64,000 nt of DNA from Ypsolopha sequella. Its lineage: Eukaryota > Arthropoda > Insecta > Lepidoptera > Ypsolophidae. Shown here piece by piece: positions 45,016 to 56,269 of the stretch. The DNA lies in assembly GCA_934047225.1 (NCBI GenBank), contig OW203989.1, positions 10,391,977-10,455,976 of the forward strand, in the 5' to 3' direction. The translations under genes were made by a program, and so were the position numbers. Below the pieces are notes generated by a model. That model did no database searches. It was not told where the DNA came from and saw only the letters and a program-made list of their open reading frames with translations. Positions within the stretch are counted from its first letter, which is position 1, and each line of letters opens with the position of its first letter.

Positions 45016-47566
45016 ATGTCTTACAAATATTGTGTCGTGCCAAAGTGCAAGAGTACAAGTAGTAGTACGCCCGACAAACTATTTTTTCATGTTCCAACAG
45101 ACAAAAAAGCTAGAAAAAAGTGGTGTAGTGTTATGAAGAGAGATCCTTTATCAAGCAAAAGTACTCATTACTGTTGCGAAGATCATTTCGACGTAAGTAC
45201 CTTTCCTACGTTATACCTTATACTTGACGTATACCTATTTCCTCGTATTATTGAGTAAATGTCACCTATTTTATCGATCAATTTATTTATTTATTTATTT
45301 AATACATTTACAGTACAGCTTTACAGATACTTAAATCTAATACGCTATACCTACTAAAATAATTTACAAATAACATTTATTTACAAATACAAATAACAAA
45401 TAATTACACAATACTACTCTTTTTTGCATCTTTCTCACATAACCTCAGACATTCACGAAACACGTTCATCAAACTATCAGCAAACAGATCACACGTTGGA
45501 TTTGCTGACAGCAGTATGTTTAGGCCCTCCAGAGCGCGCGGAAGCGGGGAACGACGTCGCGCCATGGTTCTAACGGTGGGTACGTGTAGCAGCTTGTGAC
45601 TACGCGCGCGACTGTAATTTTTGGGTGCAAAAAGCGAGGTTACAGCGTTTACAAGTTTGGGGCAGTCAGAGTCACCCCGCAAAATACGGCACACCTGAAC
45701 CAATAAGTCCGTATTGCGCCTGACGTCCAGTGAGTTCAAATTGAGCGTACCTAGGAGAAAAGGGGTGGGATACATAAAAGGGTAGTAACCGAACTTTCTT
45801 TTATATAGGTAACGTAGGAAAGCTTTGGAATCAAAAACCTTAAAACTTAATCCTTTTATGTCATATTGTCTCAACCTTAACACAATCGTATGAGGTAATA
45901 ACAATAAACAATAATCAACGTAGGTATGATATTTGTAGTCCGGGAGACTACCGCATTTTTATCTACGATAATGAATACCTATCAACAATAGGTAATGATT
46001 CGAATTTTAATTTCTTTGCTGTAGGACCTATTTTTTGGATCTGCTTTTCTCAGTAAGTAAAGTATTATTTAAAAATAAAATAAAGAATCTTTAATCTGTT
46101 TTTACTTTTTACAGGTCGAAAATGACATGGAAAATTATATAAGGTACCGATTGATGGGTGGTCAACTAAGACTAAAAAAAGGAGTTCTGCCGCATAAATT
46201 TGACTGCCAAAGAAAGGATAACGCCGTTGTAGAACGGACTGGATATAAAAAAAGACAGCAGATTGAGTACTTTGAAAGAGTGCTTAATCCGGAAGTTGGT
46301 CATGAAAACCTAATAACACAAGAAGAGTTCGTGGCGTGTGAAACGATTGATTTTAATTCAAATGATACAGAGGCTATAAACCCGCTTGAAGAAGATAATG
46401 CGGCAAATCTACACAATGATCCTAAATATAAATCACTCGCAGTGCAAGTTAATATAAAGCCAAAAGTTCGAAGCAAGGGCATTAATACTGACGCCGGTTT
46501 TGACCGGGTTGAAGAGTTTGCTCTTAAAATAAAAACGGTGAAACCAAAAGAACATCGTCGGGATCATCATCGGGAACCAATGCATGATAGCTTCACATCT
46601 TACTCTAATACCTCATCAGTTTCTGCGAGCCTAAGTGGATTCAGTGTAAATACTGACGCCTGTGAAATGAAACGACAAGTAGATACTGAGTTATTTAAGG
46701 AACACATGCAAAAAGGAACTTTAATGTCTATATCTAGAGAACCTAAGCTTTTTCTCGGATTACCATCGCAAGTGTATTTCTGTTTAGAATATTTGAGTGA
46801 ATCTACTGAGAGACCTCTGATGGATGTATTATTGAGCTTGAAAAAACTGAGATGGCGTGAACCGAATTCCGTGCTTGCTGTTCAATTTGGAGTTTCGGAA
46901 TCTACAGTCGCCAGACATTTCAAAGAAACAATACCTAAGGTTGCTCAATGCATGGAGAAACTGATTTTTATTCCTCCTCGCGACGATATTCGCTCAAATC
47001 TTCCGATACCTTTTAGGAGGCGTTATTCAACAGTCGTCAGCATCATAGATTGTTTAGAAATTCAAATCGAGAAACCTAGCTCAGCAGTACATCAGGCGCT
47101 GACGTGGTCACAATATAAAAATGCGAATACTATAAAATATCTAATATCGATAACACCTAATGGACTTATAAACTTCATATCCGAAGGTTATGGAGGAAGG
47201 ACATCGGACGCCCTTATCTTTGAAGACTGCGGTTTTCTTCAGATGTTATCCCCCGGTGACGTAGTGATGGCTGATAGGGGATTTAAGAATATAGCTCATT
47301 TACTTGAACGTCAAGGTTGCAAACTTTTAAGGCCTCCTAGCGTTGATTCGGGATCAAAACTAAGTAAAGAAGAAGTTTTAGAAACTAAAAGAATAGCGGC
47401 CCTTCGAGTACACGTCGAGAGAAGTATAGGGCGTTTAAGGGAGTTTGAAATGATTGCACCTCATGCATGTGTTGACATTGATTATGTTAGAATATTAGAC
47501 TATGTTGTGACATCTGCTTGTGGAGTAGTTAATCTTCAAGAATGCTTATTTAGAAACCAAGTTTAA
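45016..47566 (+). CDS. THAP-domain DDE_4 transposase, two exons
   Basis: Exons 45016-45192 and 46115-47566 (donor GAC/GTAAGT, acceptor TTACAG) join in phase 0 to give 542 aa. Residues 1-~90 are a C2CH THAP zinc finger: C6, C11, C54 and H57 with W36 and P27, then LRLKKGVLPHKF, the THAP C-terminal motif. It should bind the element's ends. Residues ~265-335 have a helix-turn-helix look (LAVQFGVSESTVARHF). A DDE_Tnp_4 catalytic domain follows: D371 (SIIDCLEIQ), GGRTSD, D446 (VMADRGF) and E494 (VHVERSIGRLREF). No stops or frameshifts are seen, so it looks functional. It converges on the nuclease gene. If the intron is retained, an 80-aa THAP-only protein would result. The relation to the PIF/Harbinger-IS5-like group is from family knowledge. 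Confidence 0.9.
45284..45910 (-). pseudogene. Non-LTR retrotransposon fragment inside the transposase intron
   Basis: The minus frame 45904-45404 (166 codons, uninterrupted) has KRKFGYYPFMYPTPFLLGTL, NSLDVRRNTDLLVQVCRILR, and DSDCPKLVNAVTSLFAPKNY. This is the C-terminal region of a jockey/CR1-type LINE polymerase. The 3' end is at (TTTA)n, 45284-45303. It is 5'-truncated (no RT core) and antisense to the host transposase gene. It must be spliced out with the intron. Confidence 0.8.
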
Positions 47567-47572
47567 AATAAA
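47567..47572 (+). terminator. Poly(A) signal of the transposase gene
   Basis: AATAAA starts at the base immediately after the TAA stop. The transcript would end within or past the 51-bp gap, overlapping the 3' end of the convergent nuclease gene. Confidence 0.6.
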
Positions 47573-47598
47573 ACAATATTTATATCTTAAGCCATCTG

Positions 47599-47604
47599 TT
47601 TATT
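47599..47604 (-). terminator. Poly(A) signal of the nuclease gene
   Basis: AATAAA on the minus strand, 14 nt past the stop at 47618. Cleavage 10-30 nt further would place the 3' end inside the transposase gene's 3' region. Confidence 0.6.
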
Positions 47605-47617
47605 TTTATACCTTAAC

Positions 47618-49343
47618 CTAAGTTTTGACCAATTTAGGAAAGACTGAGTGTTTCCAAAAACTTGTTGACTTTTCCAAAAGATCTTTGCAGTAAATTTCAT
47701 CAAAATCTTCTTCAAAGATTTCTACTTCTTTGTTAGCTTCAAAATTCTTATCAGCAACACAAAAAAGCCCTTTAGTTTTGTTGCAAAAAAACATTTGCAG
47801 CTGGATTTGACCTTTTGATTTGTTTGTGAGACGATTATTTTTAATAAAGCTTTCTTTGCCTTGTGTGGTCATGGGACATTTTATTTCTATGACATATTCT
47901 TGTGTTAAGCCATCAGGAGATGCACCTAAAATAGGCCAATCACTTTTCAAAAACAGCCCACCATTTTCGATTACAAATTTTCTCAATTTTGCTACTTTTG
48001 CCCTAACATCAGGTTCCAGTACTTTGCCTCTTCGCATTGCAGGAGTTTCTGGTATGGTTGCACCGAATATTTGCTCAACTAATGAACCATCAGGGGTTTT
48101 GCAATGGGCGGCGTCGTGTATTTTTGACGCGGTTATTCTGCAATATCGCATCTCATGCCATAAAGGAGACTGAGCTTGAGATAGAGTTTCTTGTTCTATT
48201 TTTGAACACTTTTCTGGTGTTTGTTTTGTTGTACAATAATCGATGAAGCCTTGTGCACTGTTCGTGTCGTTACCTTCTTTTTTATAATCATTTATCAAGT
48301 TATGCAATGATAATTTCGTAAGTTCATTCTGTGTAACGTAACTTGTTAACTGAATCCTAATAGAATTTAACTGTATATTGTGCACCAGTTTGTTAAAAAA
48401 TTGTTCACTTCTTACATTAGCGTTATCGTCAATATCTCCAGCGCTGGAACCGATATCTTTGGCTTTTATAAATTTCAAGGTTGTGCCCACTGTGGCCAGT
48501 TTTGGTTTGGCCCAATAACATTTTTTTTCAGTTGGAGAAGGCTCTTCACTGCGTCTGTGTATCCACATAAGAAATGCTACACTATGTTTGCAACCTCCTT
48601 TTTGTGCAGCACAATCATGACAAGTAACATCAATAATAGTTTTATCATTTTCTTCACATTTGAGAGTGCAGCTATAACCTTTAGTTTTTACTTTATGCTC
48701 CGGTGTTATTCTTGCCTTTACTGTGCACACATTTCCATTTCTTTGGACTTGGACATACCCTACGGCATCGTCGCCATATGACTCTCGTACAGACCTGTAA
48801 TAATCATACAGCATTAAATACCTACATCACATTACCTGATACGGTGGCACCATTTAAGTGCATCGAAACAAAAAACATGGTAGGTATCCGCTAATGTTAG
48901 TTAATCTACGGCGCGCTCCCGGTCTATAATGTTTAGGTGAACTTGAAACCGGCACTTACTAAATCGCAATGAATCATGCCTGCAGTTGCCTGCTTACAAA
49001 AACATCAACTCGAACTCCGTAGGAAGAAATAATGTAGGTACTTGACTTGACTAACGTTTTTATGATGGAGTGTGTTATGCTGTCCATGTACCTTTTTACC
49101 CAGGTTATTTTATTATTTTCACATTACCTACCGCAACAGCCATGGGAAAAAGTACCTAGGCCTAAACTCACTAACTAACACATTAAATTTGGTAGGTACT
49201 TACCGTTGAAGCTTCCAACCTCGGATTTCAGCGCTGGTATACTTCACATGATTGTTTAAGTATTCAAAAACCATGAAAGAATCCACTTTAGGTAGATTAT
49301 CTGACTGTCCTTTTTCGAATCCATCTTCCAATTTGTTGCTCAT
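47618..49343 (-). CDS. SWIM-like/YqaJ-type nuclease of the transposon, two exons
   Basis: Exons 49343-49204 and 48794-47618 (donor CG/GTAAGT, acceptor ATTACAG) join through a split CGG codon to give 438 aa. Residues ~105-117 form a SWIM-like zinc motif (C105, C108, C115, H117: CHDCAAQKGGCKH). Residues ~255-425 match a YqaJ / lambda-exonuclease-like PD-(D/E)XK fold: EMRYCRITASK, ILGASPDG (D341), VIEIKCP (E350, K352) and QIQLQMFF. This predicts a Mg-dependent DNA exonuclease or endonuclease that may assist excision or repair. The frame is intact. An in-frame upstream ATG at 49541 could add 66 residues; the ATG at 49343 is preferred because the upstream part is Arg/Pro-rich and overlaps the GC-rich promoter-like segment. 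Role in transposition is inferred from its constant association in this superfamily. Confidence 0.88.
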
Positions 49344-49645
49344 TATTACAGAACACCGAAACAATAAACCGATAATGCATAAAACTCGAAAAAAAACCGA
49401 GTGTTCGCTACTAATCACGAATGTGCGTACTGGACGACTGCGATCGCGCGGGGTCTGTGTGTGATGACGACATCGGTATCCACGGGCGGGAGGCGCGCGT
49501 TTTAAAATCAAGCCCGATAAAATATTAAATAACTTTGCCATTTATGGACGGATTTCAAAAAATCAAAAAGTAGTGTACTCAGAAAATCATAACACATGCA
49601 ATGTAATAGTCAAAATTGGATTCTCCCGTTATGTGACTTATCCTC

Positions 49646-49800
49646 ATTGGTAGGGCGCTTGTCTTGAAAACAAGAGGTCGCAGGTTCGAATCCTGGCCCG
49701 GGGAATTTTTTCAAATTCTTGTCTTTGGATTTGTTTCTGATTGATATTTTCTAGTTTGTAATGCACTCTAATAATACAAAGTTTTCTCTATTTAATAAAC
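49646..49800 (+). mobile_element. SINE body and tail, right part
   Basis: Continues the SINE from 44707: TTGGTAGGGCGCTTGTCTTG, B-box GGTTCGAATCC, CTGGCCCGGGG, then TTTGTTTCTGATTGATATTT, CTAGTTTGTAATGCACTCTA and (AT)-rich end. The tRNA-like part has a 5-bp anticodon stem with a TGA triplet but no long variable arm or matching acceptor stem, so it is not a tRNA gene. Confidence 0.75.
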
Positions 49801-50452
49801 TTCATTTATACATTTACATTAACACATTTAGGAAGCCTAAAAAATCTATAAAAATTAATGTAATTTTATCACTTCGGTGTTTATTGATCAACACTATTTA
49901 TTTATTGAAATAACACTCTTCCTTTCCATCTCAGGTCTATACCAAACTACTCAATTCATTTTAGTTCTTGCTGTTCTTATCTAAAACAAACTTTTTAACT
50001 TTTTAGCATGTAACCAAGGTAGCTTTTTAAACCTTGGTAGAATCTACACCTTGTATTGCAGAAAACTTTGAATCTAGATTTTCATAACCGGAATAAAAGT
50101 TGGCTTCAATTTAGCCGATTTCTTATTCTATTTCACATCGGTCATGAGTCACGACAGGAATTCCTTTACCAATAGTATACATCCATAATGAATAATCTTC
50201 TCAGATAAACGAGTTTTAAAACACCATTTTGCGGTGAGCTGACTCCTTGCTCGTGACTCAGACTGATATAAAACTTGATTATTTTTTTTTTCCTTTACAC
50301 CAGCAGCAGATTTAACTTAAGGTCTAGCCTCTTCTTTTTCTTTATTAGTCACCCCAAAAATACGAGATCGATAATTTCAAAGAAATCAAGCATCGTTTCT
50401 GATTTTTCAAATGTATAAATTGCTTTTCCTATACAATTATGATTTATGTTTT
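49801..50452. other. Gene-free stretch
   Basis: AT-rich with no recognised feature. Confidence 0.4.
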
Positions 50453-50722
50453 TATACAGCGTGTAACAGAAAGGTGTAACCATATTTGAAGAGCTTATTC
50501 AATCAATGGTTTAGAACAACTTTTAGTATGGAACAAAACCTGTATCTCGAAATTTTTTTTTCATTATTTCATAGAAAAATGCAATGCCGCTCGGTCGAAA
50601 TGTATGAAAGGGCAGATTTTTTTTTGAGATTTCATGTTTGGCTCCATAGTACAATTTGTTCTATACCATTGACTGAATAAGATCTTCAAATATGGTTACA
50701 CCTTTCTGTTTCACGTTGTATA
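50453..50722. repeat. MITE family C, copy 4
   Basis: GTGTAACAGAAAGGTGTAAC at the left and CCTTTCTGTTTCACGTTGTA at the right, TATA flanks. A distant relative sharing AACAACTTTTAGT and AGTAAAAGTTGTTC arms occupies about 51390-51630. Confidence 0.8.
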
Positions 50723-51016
50723 ATATAGAATAACATGTGAAAAATTCATATATTTCCGTCGAAATATATTTTGGCCCACCACAACGCGATATTCGAGGAC
50801 AATGTGTGTTTTCTTTAAACGACTTTACAAAAGTGATCTATGACGAATTGCCATCACCTGTAGCTGGGACATTTAATTGGTCTCTCCAAAGATGCAACAC
50901 AACATTCAGTCATACATATACCTCCTTCAGGTCAGAAATCAGGTGGGGTGGCCTGAAGATGTGGGAAGTTTGAAGGTGTGACTATTTTACAGTGCCCTGT
51001 GCGTTGAACAGCAGTT

Positions 51017-51351
51017 GTGGATTCTTCAACAACTGAACGTAACTTCCAATACCTAGTGAACCTTCACAGACAGTACCTGTCAAAATATCTTTTCATGAAG
51101 AAATGTGCAATAGACCCCGCACAATGGGAAACACTGGCAGCAGACAGACCACATTGGAGGCAGGCTGTGAACACTAAGGTGTATGCTTTCGAGTCGATTA
51201 GACGCGCTGAGCTCGACACGAAACGCCAGTGGCCATCAATTATAATATAGTTGGAGGGGTGCTGACGTGTAGTGAATGTGGTCGCACGTTCACTGCAAAA
51301 ATCGGCTACGTCAGCCACGTGAGGGCTCACCAGCGCCGCTCTCAGCAGTGA
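51017..51351 (+). pseudogene. LINE RT C-terminus with C2H2-like zinc finger, frameshifted
   Basis: Frame 1: CAIDPAQWETLAADRPHWRQ then [17 protein letters not shown], ending at a TAG. Frame 2: [20 protein letters not shown] then [10 protein letters not shown] and stop. The order W..LA.DR..WR then a terminal C-x2-C...H-x3-H finger is typical of the C-terminus of one group of animal LINE polymerases. The frame change marks it as dead. Confidence 0.65.
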
Positions 51352-51905
51352 CAGTCGCTGTGACCGAAAACGGCCTTGAAGAATTGATGATGTATATTGT
51401 TCCTATGATAGGAACAACTTTTAGTGAAAAAAAAATTGAGAAATCGAGAAAAAAAGATCAGTTGTTTCATATACATTTTATTTGGGTAGCTATGCAACTT
51501 TTCTATGGAAGAACTGTTTTTTTTTCGCGATTTGAGGGTTGTCCTCTAGTAAAAGTTGTTCGTATGGACGAGTACTATCCGTATATAGTATATAGTACTT
51601 CCGCAACTTCATTTTAACACCCTGTATAAATATGGAATAGTTGTCAACCCCTTAATTTAAGCAATCACCTGTAGATGACTCAACTTCCAAGTAAAGACAA
51701 AAAATAATCCGCTGCGCCTATCGGAAAGACCTGGGTTAATTTAATTGGTATAGTCAACTGCAGCAAACTGCTGAGGTCATGTATAGTACTTCAATTTCTC
51801 GTTTTTACTTTCGACATACTTTTTAATGTTTACGTGAGAAAATTGTACGTGAATTGCGAACATACGAAATTTAATTGTTTATTTACCATGTACATATAAC
51901 TATTT

Positions 51906-52293
51906 TAGTAGTTTATGCTACAAGGGCGAAAAGGGATAAATTATGAGGACGATTTAAAACACGAGCGCAGCGAGTGTTTTAAACGCAACCGAGTAATTTA
52001 TTGCTCTTACGCCCGTGTATCATACAACGTTTTTCTATGCATAGTGTGAGGAAATAAAACAAATATAATCTTGTGAACTTTAAATTATGATTGGTTCAAA
52101 AGGACTGTATCCAGATCCGTTAAACAGTGGAAAAAAAGTATAAAATTAATGTTACACAGGAAAGGCTGCAGGTTAGCCAACCATTGTAAATAAATAAAAA
52201 AAAAAATAATAAAGCGCTAGGGCAAAATAATCGACTTTCTGTTTGGTTTTGATGCATAAAAAGTGGGCCTTTACGAGCACTTGCATTGAAAAA
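51906..52293 (+). repeat. Dispersed repeat family E, copy 2
   Basis: Almost collinear with 16498-16887 (CGAAAAGGGATAAATTATGA, GCGCAGCGAGTGTTTTAAAC, AATCGACTTTCTGTTTGG). Confidence 0.7.
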
Positions 52294-52559
52294 CTATAAA
52301 TACAGATTACATTTATATGCATATAGTCCAACCGCATTTGTAGCGCATTAAATCAATACACATTTGAACACAAGTTTGTACTATTAGGTTTTTTATATTT
52401 CTAGACGTTTTTTTATTTATTTTGTTACGTATATTTTAAACATATTTCGCTTTTCTGGGTCAATAAATCCTCATACAAGAAATGTTTGAGAACAATACTG
52501 CTGTACCCTACAAGGTAATGTGTTTTCCCATTATGATATCTTTAAGTAATTCCTAACCT

Positions 52560-53150
52560 GCTTCCATGTACTAAGTAAAAGAGAAGATGTCAGCACTTAC
52601 AGACGACCTCAAAGACGATGAAGACATAGAGAGGGAGCGCAGGGCGCTGGCGGTGAGAAGCAACATGATTATCAGGAGGTTTGCTCGATGTACACAAGAT
52701 GTCAAGATCACGCTCTTCCGAGCTTACTGTCAATCATTTTACTCGAGCAGCCTCTGGTGTAAATACTCTCAAAAATCGCTGAGCGCCCTGCGCGTCCAGT
52801 ACAACAACGCTTTCAGGATGCTGTTGGGGCTGCCCCGCTTCTGTAGTGCATCGGGAATGTTTGCCGAAGCATGCGTGGACGGATTTCCAGCCATATTGCG
52901 TAAGCGGGCTGCGTCGCTAATACGCAGAGTGCGGGCCAGCGACAACGGCATCCTGCAGGCGGTGGCGGACAGCTGCGACTGTCCTGTGTTGTGGCACTGC
53001 GTAAGTGTGGCCTGTGGTCAAATTTCAATTTAATTTAATTTTATTTTATTCTCTTTTACTAACATAATTTTTAAGATAATTGTTACTAACACTTATGGAT
53101 CATTGATATCTGAAATAAATGGAATATTATATTATTATTATTATTACAAC
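52560..53150 (+). pseudogene. 5'-truncated non-LTR retrotransposon
   Basis: 148-codon frame 52587-53033: DIERERRALAVRSNMIIRRF, KITLFRAYCQSFYSSSLW, ALRVQYNNAFRMLLGLPRFC and ASGMFAEACVDGF. This is the C-terminal end of a LINE polymerase widespread in Lepidoptera. The 3'UTR ends in (ATT)n at 53135-53150, preceded by AATAAA (53113). The uninterrupted frame suggests moderate age. Confidence 0.8.
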
Positions 53151-53201
53151 TTACAAAATTAGAAGATTCCAATCTCTTCGTCATTCGTAATGAGAAAGTA
53201 G

Positions 53202-53533
53202 TTAAGAGCGGTTTCGCAGCCGCATTGTGGAAAACAAAACACTTAAATTCAAAATTCACTCAATAAAACCTTATTACCTATGTATTGTGTATGTTGCCAT
53301 CGCAAAGTTTCCATTGGTGTCTGTAAATTAGAATTCCATTTTTTTTTTAATTCAATATTATCGGAATTCTAATTTACAGAAACCAATGGAAACTGCGCTG
53401 GCAGCATACACAGTACATAGGAAATGATGTTTTGTTGTATAACTATTGAGTGAATTTTGAATTTAAGTGTTCTGTTTCGATTAATTAGAAAAAAGGCAGG
53501 TGTTTCACAATCCGACTGCGAAACCGCTCTTAA
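53202..53533. mobile_element. MITE family A, reference full copy with TTAA duplication
   Basis: TTAA (53202-53205), GAGCGGTTTCGCAGCCGCAT, palindromic arms of about 150 bp, CGACTGCGAAACCGCTC, TTAA (53530-53533). 324 bp, no coding. It is the cleanest example of this piggyBac-type MITE family in the window. Confidence 0.82.
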
Positions 53534-54449
53534 ATGAAATGGCTTATTAGTATTGCATGCACTGATGCGAAAACTAAATTTTTTACAACTTGGATGCGGT
53601 TTTCTTTATTATCATCCTTAGACGAATAAACCAGTTATGATCGTAGTGACCCTGGTCAACATAATATGCTATAATAAGGGATGTCGATAAAATAACGCCC
53701 AAGCCGAAAACGGAGCAGAGATTGAATAGACGCGGGCGGAGCTGTGGGCAACAGGCTAGTTACTCAATAAGTTTGCAAAGCGTAGTTCGTAAATAATATT
53801 TTACTCACAATCGTCATCAAATTAAGAACCAACTTGCCAAACAAACTTGAATCGGTTAAGTAGTAGTTATTCCATCTTTACCATAACAAAATTGCTTCTT
53901 TTATAAATCTGCAATAATTCCATTTATAAAACCCCCTTGCCTGATAGACGTTCTTTTACAAGGTAGGGTTATGTTTATATATAGATTCAAAGAAATGTAG
54001 TGGCAGTCGCACTATGGAACTAAACTTGCGACTAGGATACTATAGAGTCTATAAAGAATATAGTGGAGCCAAGTTACAACAAAATCACAAGCATGTAGCT
54101 TCTACACTGTATCATTAAAATTCTTTAGCTATCTTTAGTATGAAAGAGTAAAGTAGCATTAACTTTTTTTAAATACCAGATATTTTTTTAAAACGTTCCT
54201 CGAATTAGACGTACACCCTCGTTACATTGACGATTTTGTAAGCCTATCACCGTATTTCGGACACAAATACATGTCATGATTTTTGCGATACAATACAATA
54301 CACAGGTTTCATTACAGTGTTTTCCTTCACCCGTTCTTGACACCCGTTACATCGTTGTAGTAGTGACGTGCACGCACAGATAAGCGCGTTTTGTGCGTGT
54401 TGCACGTTTTGTAGCGCTCCTCAGGCAGGTTCTTCAGGTTTACACACTA

Positions 54450-55289
54450 GAAAAAACCAGCCAAGTGCGAGTCAGACTCGCGTACCTAGGGTTCCGTATT
54501 GTGGATGATAAATTTTATTTTGTAATTTTATTTCGTGAATTACTCAACCGCTTTATTTTTCCTGTAATCTTCACGTAAACACATATCACCATGTTTTTTT
54601 TTTCATATTTTTCGGTCTACCAGTTTTGGAGATAAGGGGGGGACAAACATTTTTTATGGTTTTTTAAGGATTTCTCGAAATAGATGCAATTAAATATGGC
54701 TAAACCATATATTTTTACAATCAACTTCTTAATATCTACAATTTGATACCCATATTATATTTTTATAAAATATTTATTTTATTTTCTCATTTGTGCTCAA
54801 CTTTTATTTAATCGCTGTAGTTTTCCTGTAATTGGCCAGTTATGATCGACATAAATCGATATAAATCGACATTTTTTTTATATTTTTCGGTCAACCAGTT
54901 TCGGAGATAAGGGGGGGAGACATATATATTTCTGTGGTTTTCTAAAGATTTCTCGAAACCAGTGCCAGTAAATATAGTAAAAGTATAAATTTTTACAATT
55001 AGCTTTTTAATATCTACAATTTGATACCCATATTGTATGTGTAGGATAATATTTTTTATTTTTCTCACTTTTGTTTTGGAAATATTTAAACAATTTCGAA
55101 TTTTTCCAATTTTTTTTTTACACCGTGATATGTGGGCAAATTGATGTTATGTTTGTGCCAAAATTTCATGTCTTTATCTTTAACGGTGTTAAAGTTATGA
55201 GGCTGTGACATACGGACGGATGGACGGGCGTACAACGGAGTTAAAGGTTTCTTTTGCACCTTTTAGGTACTGCGGAACCCTAAAAAGTG
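54450..55289 (+). repeat. Dispersed repeat family D, copy 3 with internal duplication
   Basis: Begins AACCAGCCAAGTGCGAGTCA and ends GGTACTGCGGAACCCTAAAA. The GTTTTGGAGATAAGG ... AATTTGATACCCATATT segment occurs twice (about 54625-54755 and 54898-55035), which explains its larger size. Confidence 0.75.
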
Positions 55290-56269
55290 TGTGTGCACGC
55301 ACTACTACAACAATAGCAAAACTAACTTCGTGAGAATATCTGTAACGTTGTGAAGGTCAAAAGGCCAACAACATCATTTAGAAAAAAAACGATCTAATAG
55401 TCACTATACTCTGCGATGCTCTACCATCAGATATCGAGTAAATCCGATAAGTACCAGATAGATCTAGTGGTACCACGTGACGCGACCACGTGACGCCTCA
55501 GTACCGGATACCTTCAGGCTGAAGACTACATCACTACCACACCGAATTGAAAGGTTTATTTTTAAACAAACTGTTCATGGAATTGATATTGGAAATTGAA
55601 CATGTTTTCGTTCTTATTGAGAAATCTGCTATTATAACAACCTTTGGCCAACGTTTCTAAAGTAACCAAACCGGACATTTTACACGTATTTTTGACTTTT
55701 TAAATATTTTATCGAAAAAGATTCAATAAATGTCCATAATCTTTAATTATTTTACTGAATTGATTGTTGATTGTTGGCACTTGGTGGAACTTGGAACACA
55801 TTATGAACAGAAAATCACTTGTATAGTTTACAAATTTATTAATAACTTTCTGACCGTTTTATTTTATATTTATATTTAGTTTTACATTTATTTTTATATT
55901 CACATGACACGAGATAAAAATTTCACACTTTTTCGGCAAAAAGTTTTCTGATCGTCCCTCACCACAAAAAAGTGTTAGTCTAATTGATCGCACTGATTAA
56001 AACAGCATTGTTTATTGTGTAACTAACATCTTGGTAAAATAATTCCTTTGATAATGCCATAAAGGTGAAACCGGTCAGGAAGTTCTTAATTGTGGGATAG
56101 TGGGATAAGAGTAACCATCTTTCCGAAGAGCCAACTTTTTGTTAATTGATTAAAGGAATCACTATGACAACAATAACAAAAAACAGAGAAAAATTCGTCA
56201 AGAGCTTTTAATATATGTTTAGATGTTCCCATTCTAAACTAAGATGTAGCAAAGTGAAGCTGGGGCCTT
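55290..56269. other. Gene-free stretch
   Basis: No recognised coding frame or structured repeat. Confidence 0.4.

Larger units (their letters stand above)
44708..49645. mobile_element. Two-gene DNA transposon, ISL2EU/IS4EU-like, apparently complete
   Basis: 4938 bp flanked by AT/AT. The left end is GAGGAAGAGTCATGA; the right end read inwards is GAGGATAAGTCACAT. A second subterminal pair is AAATCGGACAAGAAATG (44793-44809) versus AAATCCGTCCATAAATG on the other side. It carries two convergent spliced genes, a THAP-DDE transposase and a YqaJ-type nuclease, with only 51 bp between the stops. GC-rich segments beside each end (44830-44950 and 49435-49500) probably hold the promoters. THAP transposase plus YqaJ protein and 2-bp AT duplications are features I associate with ISL2EU (formerly IS4EU) elements. 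A LINE fragment sits in the transposase intron. Confidence 0.88.

Noticed and set aside
48380..48781. 133-codon plus-strand frame
   Set aside because: Shadow of the YqaJ-type gene on the other strand.
49648..49710. tRNA-Ser(TGA)-like sequence
   Set aside because: It has a plausible anticodon stem and B box, but no long variable arm and no proper acceptor pairing, and it is followed by a repeated tail. It is the head of a SINE.
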